DNA of 64,000 nt from Pseudomonas sp. SLFW. GTDB taxonomy: Bacteria; Pseudomonadota; Gammaproteobacteria; Pseudomonadales; Pseudomonadaceae. Shown here in pieces: positions 1 to 8,490 of the stretch; the first letter of the stretch is position 1, and the number at the start of each line of letters is the position of its first letter. The position numbers and the translations under genes are program-made. The stretch is taken from NCBI RefSeq assembly GCF_009905615.1, contig NZ_JAAAKW010000013.1, positions 1 to 64,000 on the forward strand, in the 5' to 3' direction. The notes under the pieces were generated by a model. The model ran no database searches and was not told the origin of the DNA. It saw only the letters and a list, made by a program, of their open reading frames with translations.

Positions 1-21
1 GAATGAATTCGCTCCCACAGA
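1..21. repeat. REP element, family A, truncated by window start
   Basis: The first bases match the family A repeat (GAATTCGCTCCCACAG core) seen as inverted pairs at 22.4, 38.3, 41.6, 44.2 and 49.2 kb. Only the right half is inside the window, so whether it is one of a pair cannot be seen. Confidence 0.7.
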
Positions 22-117
22 AAATCCCCCCCTACCGATGCGGCCTATCACCACCATAGCTGGAGTCCTCCGCCCGCAACCCCTAGAATCGCCCCCACGA
101 TTAAAGGAGACGACCGC

Positions 118-897
118 ATGCTGATGGTGATTTCCCCAGCGAAAACCCTCGATTTTGAAACGCCGCCGACGACTGAGCGCTTCACCCAGCCGCAATACCT
201 GGACCACTCCCAGGAATTGATCACCCAGCTGCGCGAACTCAGCCCGGCACAGATCGGGGAGCTGATGCACCTGTCCGACAAACTCTCGGGCCTTAACGCT
301 GCCCGCTTTGGCAGTTGGACCCCGGCATTCACACCGAACAACGCCAAGCCGGCGATCCTTGCGTTCAAAGGCGACGTCTACACCGGCCTCGACGCCGAAA
401 CCCTCGCCGACGCCGACCTCGACTACGCCCAGCAGCACCTGCGCATGCTTTCCGGCCTCTACGGCCTGCTGCGCCCGCTGGACCTGATGCAGCCGTATCG
501 CCTGGAAATGGGCACCAAACTGCCCAACAGCCGCGGCAAAGACCTCTACGCGTTCTGGGGCAACCGCATCAGCGAATGGCTCAACGAAGCGCTGGCCGAA
601 CAGGGCGACGACGTCCTGCTCAACCTCGCCTCCAACGAATACTTCTCTGCGGTCAAACGCCCGGCCCTCAAGGCCCGCGTCATCGACACTGAATTCCGCG
701 ATCAGAAAAACGGCCAGTACAAAATCATCAGCTTCTACGCCAAAAAAGCCCGCGGCATGATGAGCCGTTTCGTCATCTCCGAGCGCATTGAAAAGCCTGA
801 ACAACTGAAGGAGTTCGATGTGCAGGGGTATCGGTACGCAAAGGATCTGTCGACGGCGGACAAGTTGGTGTTCTTGCGGGATGAAGGAGCAGAGTAA
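118..897 (+). CDS. yaaA: Peroxide stress protein YaaA (DUF328)
   Basis: 259 residues, the usual length for YaaA. The family limits free intracellular iron and oxidative DNA damage during peroxide stress and has been reported to bind DNA; it is cytosolic. The start MLMVISPAKTLDFE and the internal segments SDKLSGLNAARF, FKGDVYTGLDA and LRMLSGLYGLLRPLDLMQPYRLEMGT are hallmark blocks. There is no signal peptide or membrane segment. A clear AAAGGAG ribosome site lies 9-10 bases before the ATG. The gene stands alone and converges on the lipoprotein gene downstream. The identification is by family resemblance; the function is taken from E. coli YaaA. Confidence 0.93.
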   Translation: MLMVISPAKTLDFETPPTTERFTQPQYLDHSQELITQLRELSPAQIGELMHLSDKLSGLNAARFGSWTPAFTPNNAKPAILAFKGDVYTGLDAETLADADLDYAQQHLRMLSGLYGLLRPLDLMQPYRLEMGTKLPNSRGKDLYAFWGNRISEWLNEALAEQGDDVLLNLASNEYFSAVKRPALKARVIDTEFRDQKNGQYKIISFYAKKARGMMSRFVISERIEKPEQLKEFDVQGYRYAKDLSTADKLVFLRDEGAE

Positions 898-905
898 GGA
901 ACGGT

Positions 906-932
906 GGGGCCGGTGTTCGAATGACGGGCCCC
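906..932. terminator. Possible bidirectional hairpin between convergent genes
   Basis: GGGGCC (906-911) pairs with GGCCCC (927-932) around a 15-base loop, between the stops of yaaA (897) and the minus-strand lipoprotein gene (947). No T-tract follows on the plus strand, so a true intrinsic terminator is uncertain. Confidence 0.35.
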
Positions 933-946
933 TTCATATGAGTGCG

Positions 947-1567
947 TTACAACAGCTCTTTCGCCAACGATTGACTCGCCAGTTTGCTGACACTGTCGAG
1001 GGCCACGCGTAATGTTTCGGCGTCAGCGCCGAGTTTGTCCGGCTCATAACCATGATCATTCCCGGCAGTGAATGGCGATACGCCTTCGGCATGCTGCCAG
1101 ACGCGCTCCGTTCCACGTTTCATTACGGCGTTTATTCTGACCACCGGATAAATCACGCTGCTGAAACCATGGGATATATGAAACCCCCAGTGGTCAACTG
1201 TCAGCTGAATGTTTGCATCGGCAGTCGTGTCATCGTCCACCACTTTGAACGAAGAGTTCTTGGCCAGCTCCGCAACAAAATGCTGTTTCACAAGCTCACC
1301 CAGATCGATTTTCTCGTTATCGACCATTTCGACGATCTCCGCTTGTGGGGACGTTGAAAGCATATTTGCGACGGCAACCCCCAATGCACCGCCGAATGCC
1401 ATTCCGGTATTTTGGGCACGACCGAAATAACTGATGTTGCCAGGTTGCCATTGGACGGGAAGCACTTTCACCGTTTTGATTTGCGCTCGGTGCTCAGCCG
1501 AGAATTTCTGCCCGGCGCAGCCGGTGAGTACGAGCGCGTAGAGTAGAACAGCGATTAATTTTTTCAC
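947..1567 (-). CDS. Putative lipoprotein of unknown function
   Basis: 206 residues starting at GTG (AAGGA five bases upstream; the nearby ATG is followed at once by a stop). The N-terminus MKKLIAVLLYALVLTGCAG is a type II signal peptide with lipobox LTGC, giving lipidation at Cys17 and an envelope location. The next residue Ala+2 suggests outer-membrane sorting. The mature part has a glycine/alanine-rich hydrophobic stretch near residues 50-65 (MAFGGALGVAVANML) and is otherwise a mixed alpha/beta-looking domain. I do not recognise the family. It is monocistronic and converges with yaaA; 150 bp separate it from the immunity gene upstream, so it is not clearly part of the CDI-like locus. Confidence 0.7.
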   Translation of the reverse strand: MKKLIAVLLYALVLTGCAGQKFSAEHRAQIKTVKVLPVQWQPGNISYFGRAQNTGMAFGGALGVAVANMLSTSPQAEIVEMVDNEKIDLGELVKQHFVAELAKNSSFKVVDDDTTADANIQLTVDHWGFHISHGFSSVIYPVVRINAVMKRGTERVWQHAEGVSPFTAGNDHGYEPDKLGADAETLRVALDSVSKLASQSLAKELL

Positions 1568-1717
1568 ATCGATCCTTAATGTTTAACGTTTGAGTATTCG
1601 TTGGTAATGCGTCCGTGCCTTGCGTTTTTTGGTGAGTTACTCCTCAATTTACCTTAAAAATAAGCCCTGCCTTTCTATTACTCGACACACGCCGCTATTA
1701 CGAAAGCTGCCCCGCCC

Positions 1718-2050
1718 TCATGAAGGTTTGGGTACAAATACAAACAGAGCTCCACTTACAGAACAGCCATGAATATATCTCCTCGCCCTATCCAAACTTC
1801 TCGCAAAAAACACCGCATCCAGCTCTCCAATCTCTTGATCGCAGTACCAACTATCATACGTCTGCTCCGCAATCTCATCGACCAACTGATACACGTCACC
1901 ACCCAGCACCGGAATTCCTAAAGCTTCAAACTCGTCAATTATCCGAATGGCATCATTGCGCTCCAGCGCCCAGTTTTTTATCCCCAGATGACCGAGATAA
2001 ACACCACAACTCAGAATTGAATCAACCTGCAGCGACCAGATAAAACTCAT
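1718..2050 (-). CDS. Imm40-like immunity protein of the CdiA-type toxin
   Basis: 110 residues. The pattern NWALERNDAI, then LGIPVLGGDVYQL, then YDSWYCDQE, then a C-terminal RARRYI helix fits my recollection of the Imm40 family of polymorphic-toxin immunity proteins. There is no signal peptide, so it would protect in the cytosol. Its ATG overlaps the stop of the upstream exoprotein by one base (TAATG), the coupling expected of a toxin/immunity pair. The DNA here is visibly AT-richer than the body of the exoprotein gene, as expected of an exchangeable cassette. The Imm40 assignment is from memory of family motifs and was not searched. Confidence 0.75.
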   Translation of the reverse strand: MSFIWSLQVDSILSCGVYLGHLGIKNWALERNDAIRIIDEFEALGIPVLGGDVYQLVDEIAEQTYDSWYCDQEIGELDAVFFARSLDRARRYIHGCSVSGALFVFVPKPS

Positions 2051-5000
2051 TACCTACTCTCCCGATTCGGTTTGAAAAGACGATGATTGATTGCCCCATC
2101 CGGCTCTTTTATGAACTCGAACACTCCTTGCTTCCCACGATACTCACCTGGAATTTGCAGCCTATCTCTTACGACACCGTCCCCACCTGTTATTTTCGTT
2201 ATCTGACCAGCTGTTTGGAAAGTTTTTACACTTTCTGGGAAGGCATGGAGATCACCTGTCTTGATCTGAGCTAGCACTTTATTGGTGTACTTGGTTCCTG
2301 CAAAAAAATCAGCCGCTACAGAGTTTTCTTTTCCACCATCAGACACTCCCTGCTCGTTTTTATAGCTCATTTGAGGCCGGGCATCCGGCCCCGGGTCTCT
2401 CCCTACATCTTTTTCCGACTGCTGATGGCTAGGGCGACTCGGCGTTGTGGTTGCTGGCTTCGCCGTAGAGCTTCCACCCCCGGCCCCCAGCATCACCGCG
2501 CCCAGTTCATTCCAGAACCGGCTGCCTTCTCCGTTTTTGATCGCGCCGAGTTCGCTGGCGATTTCCAGCCTTGCGGTCAGGTTCTCCTGTTGGAAGAACG
2601 CCGCGATGAGGGTGCCTTCCTTGATTTCGCCCTGGGCGTAAAGCTCTTTGGCCAGGGCTTGGAGCTTCGGGTCGTCGGCTTCGAGCTGTGCGGAGATTTG
2701 TCGGCAGGTGTCTGGCGAGGTTTTGCAGAGGTTGGCGAGCGCGGCGTTTTTGTCTTCGTTCTGCTGCGCGTATTTCTCGTGAATCTGGCGCTTTTCAGCG
2801 TCGGTTTTGCTGGTGGCCAGTTCGCCGCGCATGGCCTCCAGGTCTTTGTGCAGGAGGTAGTTGTACTCCGTCGCGTTCTTCGCCACCCAAACACCTTGCT
2901 GGAGTTTTTCGGCGTCGGTGTCTTTTTGGGCGGCGGCGGCCAGGAGGCCGATCATTTGGCTGCTGAGGGTCAGCAGCGCTTCATTACCCTGGACGAGGCC
3001 GTCGAGGTGGCCGACGAGGGCTTCGTTGGCGCCAGCGGCGAGGGCTCCTGTTTTGAAGTCGCCGCCGGTGGCTTTGGCCAGCAGGCCGCCGACCATGGCG
3101 TGGATAGCGATTTTGCTGGCGCTGCCGGTTTCGAGCGTCCCGGTGGTGTAGTCGCCGACGAGGTTGAAACTGGCAGCAGCGAGGGTGTTGAACAGCGCGC
3201 TCTTGAGACCGTCGCTGACGTTCCCGCCCTGCCCCAGTGCCTTGGCGAGCGCGGCGGAGGTGACGTTTTGCAGGGATTGATTGGCGGCGAACTGGCTGAT
3301 GCCTTGCCAAGTGTTGAGGGCGGGGCCGGTGACCTTCCCGGTGACGGGGTCGGTGTGAGTGCCGGTCCACTCGTTGAACAACCCGGACGTCAGGCCAGCG
3401 GTAACGCCCGCGACGGCATAGTTTTTGAGACTGTCGGAGGACGTGACGTCCTTGAACACTGCGCCGAGGTTGCCGCGATTGTTCACGGCCGAAACAGCGG
3501 CCGTCGTGCTGGCACTGGTCGCAATGGCACCTGCGGCAGCGGCAACACTCGCGGCAGCACCGGCTTCGGCAACGGCGGCAAACGCAGCAGGCCCCACCGC
3601 CCATGCCATCAGAATCGCAATGGCAATCTGCGCCGCAGGCCCCAGCCCCGAGTTGTCGTATTTGAACGACTCGTGGATCTCGGCCACCTGCCGCCAATCC
3701 ACATCCCCGCGAGCCTCGGCCGCTTTGAGCCAGGCCAGTTGAGGGTCGGCCGCCACCATGGCGTCGATGGTCTGACCGACGGTTTGCCGATCGACGTGTT
3801 GCACATCGATCTTGAGGCCCTGCACGGCGTTGATGACCACTGCGCCTTTGGCGATCAGCTCGCTCTGACGAAGGGTTTCGTCAGTGCGGCCCTCGCCTTT
3901 CATGCTGAACCAGGCGAGGTCGCTCTTGCTCTTGGCGTGGCTTTCCTGCTGCAGGTCCTTGACCGCTTCGAAGGTCACCGCCCCGCCGCTGTCGAGGGTG
4001 AGGTTGCCGCCTGCGTCGAGCGTTGCCTGCTGGTAGCGCTGGTCGCCGCCGCTGACGAGGCTGAGGTTGCCACCCGCCTTGATGCCGCTGCCGACGTGGG
4101 TGACGTTGGTGACTTCGTCGCGCTGGCTTTTCTTGGCGCCCCAGCCGCCGTTCTCCTGCATGTCGTACAGGGTCGATGTACTGTTTTGCGCGGCGATCAG
4201 GTCGAGCCGTCCACCGCTGTGAATCTGGACGTCGCGCCCCGCTTCTATCTGGCTGGCCATCAGCGTGGTATCGCGGGCAGCGGTGGAGCGAACGTCCTGA
4301 CCGGCGAGCAACACACTGCCGACCTGGGTCTGGCGCTCGTCGCGTTCGGTGATGCGTGTGTGGCCGTCCTTGCTGCGGGTTTCCAGGCTGTGGACGTCGG
4401 CGACGGAGGCAACCGTGATGTCGCGACCGGCAGAGAGGGACAGGTCGTTGGCGGCGTTGGCCTGGCTGGCGACGACGTTGATGTCGCGCCCAGCGGTCAG
4501 GTTGAGGTGGCCGCCCGATTGGAGCGTGGAGGCGAGGTTTTCGATGTCAGTGCGGACGGTGTAGCGGTGACCGCCGTCCGCGAGGTCATGTCGCTCTCGA
4601 GCACTGACCGTGGCGAGCAGGTTGATGTCGCGACCGGCATGAAGGCTCGCATCGGTGCCCGCTTTGATCGCGCCCCGATTGCTGATGTCCTGTCCCGCGA
4701 TCAGCGAAAGACCGGCGTTGGCTTCAATGACGCCAGGCCCATCGATGATCGTGCGAATGCCTGCGCCGTCGCGGACCTGAATCGCGGTGCGGTCGTTGAC
4801 GATGTCGCCGCTGATGGCCAAAAGGCTGACGTCGCTGCCTAGGATTATCCCGGCCATGGCATTGCGGATGCTGTCTTGGGCCAGCAGTGTCAGGTGCTTG
4901 CCCGCCTCGACCAGACCGCTTTGGTAGAGGCTGCCACCGGCGCTGGCGGCAAGATTTTCCTGGCCTCTTAACGTGCCGGTGTTCAGCAGATCGCCGCCGC

Positions 5001-8000
5001 TGAGCAACTCGACGTCGCGCCCCTGAATCAGCGCATTGCCGCGCACATTGCGCTTCTCGGCATCCGCCAGGTACAGCACCGGCACCAGCACGGTCTGGCC
5101 ATCGACAACGCGGTTTTCCATCCAGACGATGTCGGTCGTGAGCGCAGCGACCTGCTCGGCAGACAGCCCCACGCCCACACTCAGCTTCAACGCTTCCTGA
5201 CTCGCCGCAGCGTTGTTCATCAGGTAGCGAAACTGCGCTTCATCGCTGGTCAGATCATCCGAGAGAAAGCGCTGACCGGTGCGCGCCACCACTGCGTCAC
5301 GAATCAAACGCGACTCGTAAAAGCCGTCGCCCAGTCGACGCCACGCCCCGTCCGCGCTGTAGCCCAGCAGGCCGAGCAGGTAATCGGAGCCGAGAAACTG
5401 GGCGAGGTCGGTGAGGTTCGGGTTGCGCTCCACCAGATACCGAGCGCTCGGGTCCTGGCTCTTGATGAACAGGCCGTAGTCACCTTGGGGCAGGCGAAAA
5501 CCGCTGGCCGAGGTCGGGTCGAATCCTGCTGCATTGAGTACGTCGCCATCCGCAACGCGCTTGCTCAAATCGATGTCCACGGCACCCAGCGCGTCGTCGC
5601 CGACCTGCCCGGTCAACTGCGCAAGGGTGTTTTCCCGGACCGTACCGTTCTGAACACTGCGGGCGACGTTGAGCGTCATTTTGCCGCCCGATTGCAGCGT
5701 CGCAGCGTAGGTCTCCCCGCTGTCGCGCCACTCGGTGACGTTGCTCAGCTCTTCGAATCGGTCGTCGCCGGAGCGTGCCTTGAGCAGTTCGAACCACGCC
5801 AGATCGAAATTTCCGGCGGCCAATGCGGCCTTGAACGCAGGAATGTCGATGAACTCCATCTGGTCCCAGTACGCGGTGTCGATCTGTCCTGGCGTGCCGA
5901 TCTGCGTGATGTTTTCGCCGATGCGGGCACTCGCGCCGAGGTTGAGCAGGTGCTGTGCCGTGATGGTGAGATCCGCATTCGCGGCCATCAGGCTGTAGCG
6001 GTTTTCGACCCGATCAGCCTCGATGTTCATCGATTGCCCGGCGACCAACCGCGCCGATGCCGAATCCTTGATGGCGCGCTCGATCCAGGTTTGCAGAATC
6101 GTGATCAGGCCGCGCTTGAAACTGTCGTGGCCGCCGCAGTGCTGGCCGCAGACCCAGTCCAGATCACCGGCCACCCGCTCGCGTCCCAGTTCGAATTCGG
6201 CCTTGGCGTTTTCCACCCGCCGCGCTTTGAGCGAGAGATTGCCTTCGCTTTCAACCGTGCCGGAGCGGTTGCTGAACGCCTCCGCGAAACCGCCGTCCAG
6301 CCCGCTGAAATGGAGGTCTCCCTGGCTGTAGACGTCGCCATACAGATTGCTGACGCGCGGGCCGAACAAGGCCATGTCGCCGCCGCTGAACAGCAGGCTG
6401 TCAGCGTGGTTGGCGATGCCGGTTTGCGCCTGAAGCGTCACCGCGCCTTGAGCGCCGAGGGTGCCGTGGTTGTCGATTTGCGCAGCGTTGATCCGCAAGC
6501 TTTCGCTGGCGGTCCGGACACCGAGGTTATTGAGCAGACCGCTGAGCGTGAGCGTCGCGTCTCCCGCGCTGGCGAGGCGGCCACTGGTCTGCTGCAGATC
6601 GCCAGCGGACAGGGTCAGGCGTTGCAGCGTCTGAATCAGGCCACTGTTGCGCAGGTCCCCCAGGAACGCGAGGTTGAGATCGCCGTCGCTCAGAATCTCG
6701 CCTGCGTTGTTCAAGCGTGCGGCCGACAGCGCCAAGCCACTGCCGCTGAACAGCCGCTCTCCGGCATTCAACGTGAGGTCGCGTTCGACGTCGAAGCGGG
6801 AAGAACCTGCGAATTGCACAGCACCCAGCGCCGTCACCGAACCCAGCGCAAGATGGCTGTTCCCCAGCCCGTTGATCATCCCGCCGCCGTTGTCGAGTGC
6901 GGCGGCGCGCAGGCTGAAATCGTCGTTGGCTTCGAGAATCCCGCGTTGATTCAGCAAGTGTTCGCCAACCTTCAGGTCCAGCGAGCCACCCGCGACCTGC
7001 CCCTCACGGTTGTCGAAGGTCGAGCCCTCGAAACGCACCGCGCCTTTGGCAAAGATCGAACCGGCCTGATTGAGCAGCGTGTCGACGGACAGCACGAGGT
7101 CATCGACCAGACTCGTCAGTTGCCCGGCGGCCTCGCCCAGTCGCCCGTTGTCCAGCAGCGCGGTCGACACCGAGACCTGACTTCCCGCAATCACCCCACC
7201 CCGGTTGTCGAGACGGTCGCGGCTCACGACTCCGATCTGCTGACCGCGTAACGTGCCGCCTTGGTTGTCGATACGCTCGGCATTGATCGTCAGGGTGCGT
7301 TCGGCCGCGAGGGTCTTGCGATTGGTGAGCGTTTTGATGTTGACGGCAACATCGGTGGCGCGGATGTCGCTTTCGTTTTTAAGCTTCTGGGCGGTGATTG
7401 CGATCCGGTCGCGCGCGGTGAGTGTGCTGCGATTCGTCACTTCCCCGGCACTGCGAATCTCGACGATTGGCGCGTTGACCCGCTCGCCTTCGAGGGCCAC
7501 GTCCTGGGCTTGCACGCGAATCGCCGACGCCGCCGAGGCGTTGGCCAAGGTCAGATGGCCGTTCACGTCCAGGTGCAGATCCCCGGCGCTGGCGGCCACA
7601 TCGCCTGCCAGACGGACGCCGACCCCGGCTTCGGTGCCCACCAATCGAATGGTGTTGGCGTACATCCCGCCGAGCGCCGAGGAGTCGATGGCGACTTGCG
7701 GCTTTTCACTGCCATCGTCGGGCAGCGTCTGGGCGTCCAGGCTTTGTGCATCGACCCGATTGCGACCGGCCACGACGTTGAGTTCGCGGGCGTTGATCTG
7801 CGCGTTGATCTTCACGGAGCGGGCGATGATGTCGAAGCGGTCCACCGCCGTTGCGTCCAGCCCCGCGCCGTCCACCGCGACCTCGCCCTGTTCGACCTGA
7901 AAGCGCCCGACAGTGCCGCCTTCGATCACCGGCTTGCCTGTGGTCAACGTCGCGCGCGGGGTGTTGATGAAGCCGCAACCGCTGCACGTGATGCCGTGGG

Positions 8001-8460
8001 GGTTGGCGACGATGACGTGGGCTGCTTGCCCGGCGATTTCCGTGGCGCCACGCAACTGGCTCGGGTGACTGCCGGTGACTTCGTTGAGGATGACCCCGGC
8101 GGCTTGCCCGCGCAGATTGGGGTTGCCCAGAATCTGCCCGCCCAGTTGCGTGGACTGGATCGGGCCGGTGGCGTTGTTGAGGATCAGCCCCTCGGGGCCC
8201 ACGTTGTAGTCCTGAAACTGATTGTGGGAAAGGCCCTGCGCGTTGGGCGCGGCGATGTTGACGATGGGCACGCCGTTGCCCGCCTGTTGCTGGCCGGGAC
8301 CGCCCACGATGCCTTGGGCCTGAGCCCAGAGCGGTTGCCAGAACAACGCGTTGGCCAGAACCAGCGCCAGGCCGCGCTTGGGAAGACCGCAGAAACGGTC
8401 GCGAGGGGTCAGCGCGGCCGAAGGCTGGCGCGCCAGAAAAAGCAGGTGGCGAAAATCCAT
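2050..8460 (-). CDS. Two-partner-secretion haemagglutinin / CdiA-like exoprotein with C-terminal toxin-like domain
   Basis: 2136 residues from ATG 8460; a TTG two codons earlier is a weaker start. A long N-terminal signal region with hydrophobic core (LALVLANALFWQPLWAQAQ) is followed by a TPS secretion domain to about residue 290, including NPNL at 113-116 and NPHG at 153-156, the signatures recognised by TpsB. A very long run of haemagglutinin/filamentous beta-helix repeats follows (many 'GGxLNLTAGRDI' and 'NRGGxIxG' units), then a DUF637-like region near 1650-1830 and a Ser/Pro-rich linker near 1995-2040. The last about 90 residues form a distinct small domain with conserved-looking DLHAFPES, GGDGVVR, IPGEYRGK and INHRLF segments, likely a nuclease-type toxin. 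No VENN motif was seen before it. Expected role: surface fibre delivering the tail to neighbours, or adhesion. The toxin activity is inference. Confidence 0.9.
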   Translation of the reverse strand: MDFRHLLFLARQPSAALTPRDRFCGLPKRGLALVLANALFWQPLWAQAQGIVGGPGQQQAGNGVPIVNIAAPNAQGLSHNQFQDYNVGPEGLILNNATGPIQSTQLGGQILGNPNLRGQAAGVILNEVTGSHPSQLRGATEIAGQAAHVIVANPHGITCSGCGFINTPRATLTTGKPVIEGGTVGRFQVEQGEVAVDGAGLDATAVDRFDIIARSVKINAQINARELNVVAGRNRVDAQSLDAQTLPDDGSEKPQVAIDSSALGGMYANTIRLVGTEAGVGVRLAGDVAASAGDLHLDVNGHLTLANASAASAIRVQAQDVALEGERVNAPIVEIRSAGEVTNRSTLTARDRIAITAQKLKNESDIRATDVAVNIKTLTNRKTLAAERTLTINAERIDNQGGTLRGQQIGVVSRDRLDNRGGVIAGSQVSVSTALLDNGRLGEAAGQLTSLVDDLVLSVDTLLNQAGSIFAKGAVRFEGSTFDNREGQVAGGSLDLKVGEHLLNQRGILEANDDFSLRAAALDNGGGMINGLGNSHLALGSVTALGAVQFAGSSRFDVERDLTLNAGERLFSGSGLALSAARLNNAGEILSDGDLNLAFLGDLRNSGLIQTLQRLTLSAGDLQQTSGRLASAGDATLTLSGLLNNLGVRTASESLRINAAQIDNHGTLGAQGAVTLQAQTGIANHADSLLFSGGDMALFGPRVSNLYGDVYSQGDLHFSGLDGGFAEAFSNRSGTVESEGNLSLKARRVENAKAEFELGRERVAGDLDWVCGQHCGGHDSFKRGLITILQTWIERAIKDSASARLVAGQSMNIEADRVENRYSLMAANADLTITAQHLLNLGASARIGENITQIGTPGQIDTAYWDQMEFIDIPAFKAALAAGNFDLAWFELLKARSGDDRFEELSNVTEWRDSGETYAATLQSGGKMTLNVARSVQNGTVRENTLAQLTGQVGDDALGAVDIDLSKRVADGDVLNAAGFDPTSASGFRLPQGDYGLFIKSQDPSARYLVERNPNLTDLAQFLGSDYLLGLLGYSADGAWRRLGDGFYESRLIRDAVVARTGQRFLSDDLTSDEAQFRYLMNNAAASQEALKLSVGVGLSAEQVAALTTDIVWMENRVVDGQTVLVPVLYLADAEKRNVRGNALIQGRDVELLSGGDLLNTGTLRGQENLAASAGGSLYQSGLVEAGKHLTLLAQDSIRNAMAGIILGSDVSLLAISGDIVNDRTAIQVRDGAGIRTIIDGPGVIEANAGLSLIAGQDISNRGAIKAGTDASLHAGRDINLLATVSARERHDLADGGHRYTVRTDIENLASTLQSGGHLNLTAGRDINVVASQANAANDLSLSAGRDITVASVADVHSLETRSKDGHTRITERDERQTQVGSVLLAGQDVRSTAARDTTLMASQIEAGRDVQIHSGGRLDLIAAQNSTSTLYDMQENGGWGAKKSQRDEVTNVTHVGSGIKAGGNLSLVSGGDQRYQQATLDAGGNLTLDSGGAVTFEAVKDLQQESHAKSKSDLAWFSMKGEGRTDETLRQSELIAKGAVVINAVQGLKIDVQHVDRQTVGQTIDAMVAADPQLAWLKAAEARGDVDWRQVAEIHESFKYDNSGLGPAAQIAIAILMAWAVGPAAFAAVAEAGAAASVAAAAGAIATSASTTAAVSAVNNRGNLGAVFKDVTSSDSLKNYAVAGVTAGLTSGLFNEWTGTHTDPVTGKVTGPALNTWQGISQFAANQSLQNVTSAALAKALGQGGNVSDGLKSALFNTLAAASFNLVGDYTTGTLETGSASKIAIHAMVGGLLAKATGGDFKTGALAAGANEALVGHLDGLVQGNEALLTLSSQMIGLLAAAAQKDTDAEKLQQGVWVAKNATEYNYLLHKDLEAMRGELATSKTDAEKRQIHEKYAQQNEDKNAALANLCKTSPDTCRQISAQLEADDPKLQALAKELYAQGEIKEGTLIAAFFQQENLTARLEIASELGAIKNGEGSRFWNELGAVMLGAGGGSSTAKPATTTPSRPSHQQSEKDVGRDPGPDARPQMSYKNEQGVSDGGKENSVAADFFAGTKYTNKVLAQIKTGDLHAFPESVKTFQTAGQITKITGGDGVVRDRLQIPGEYRGKQGVFEFIKEPDGAINHRLFKPNRESR

Positions 8461-8490
8461 GTTCAAAAAAATCCAGAGAAACGAATGCGG

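Noticed and set aside
2050..2700. VENN-type pretoxin boundary in the CdiA-like protein
   Set aside because: No VENN or similar tetrapeptide was found before the C-terminal domain; the boundary is placed by composition and linker only.
2371..4842. Plus-strand 823-codon open frame antisense to the CdiA-like gene
   Set aside because: It mirrors the codon pattern of the GC-rich repeat gene beneath it, starts without a ribosome site and has no recognisable domain.
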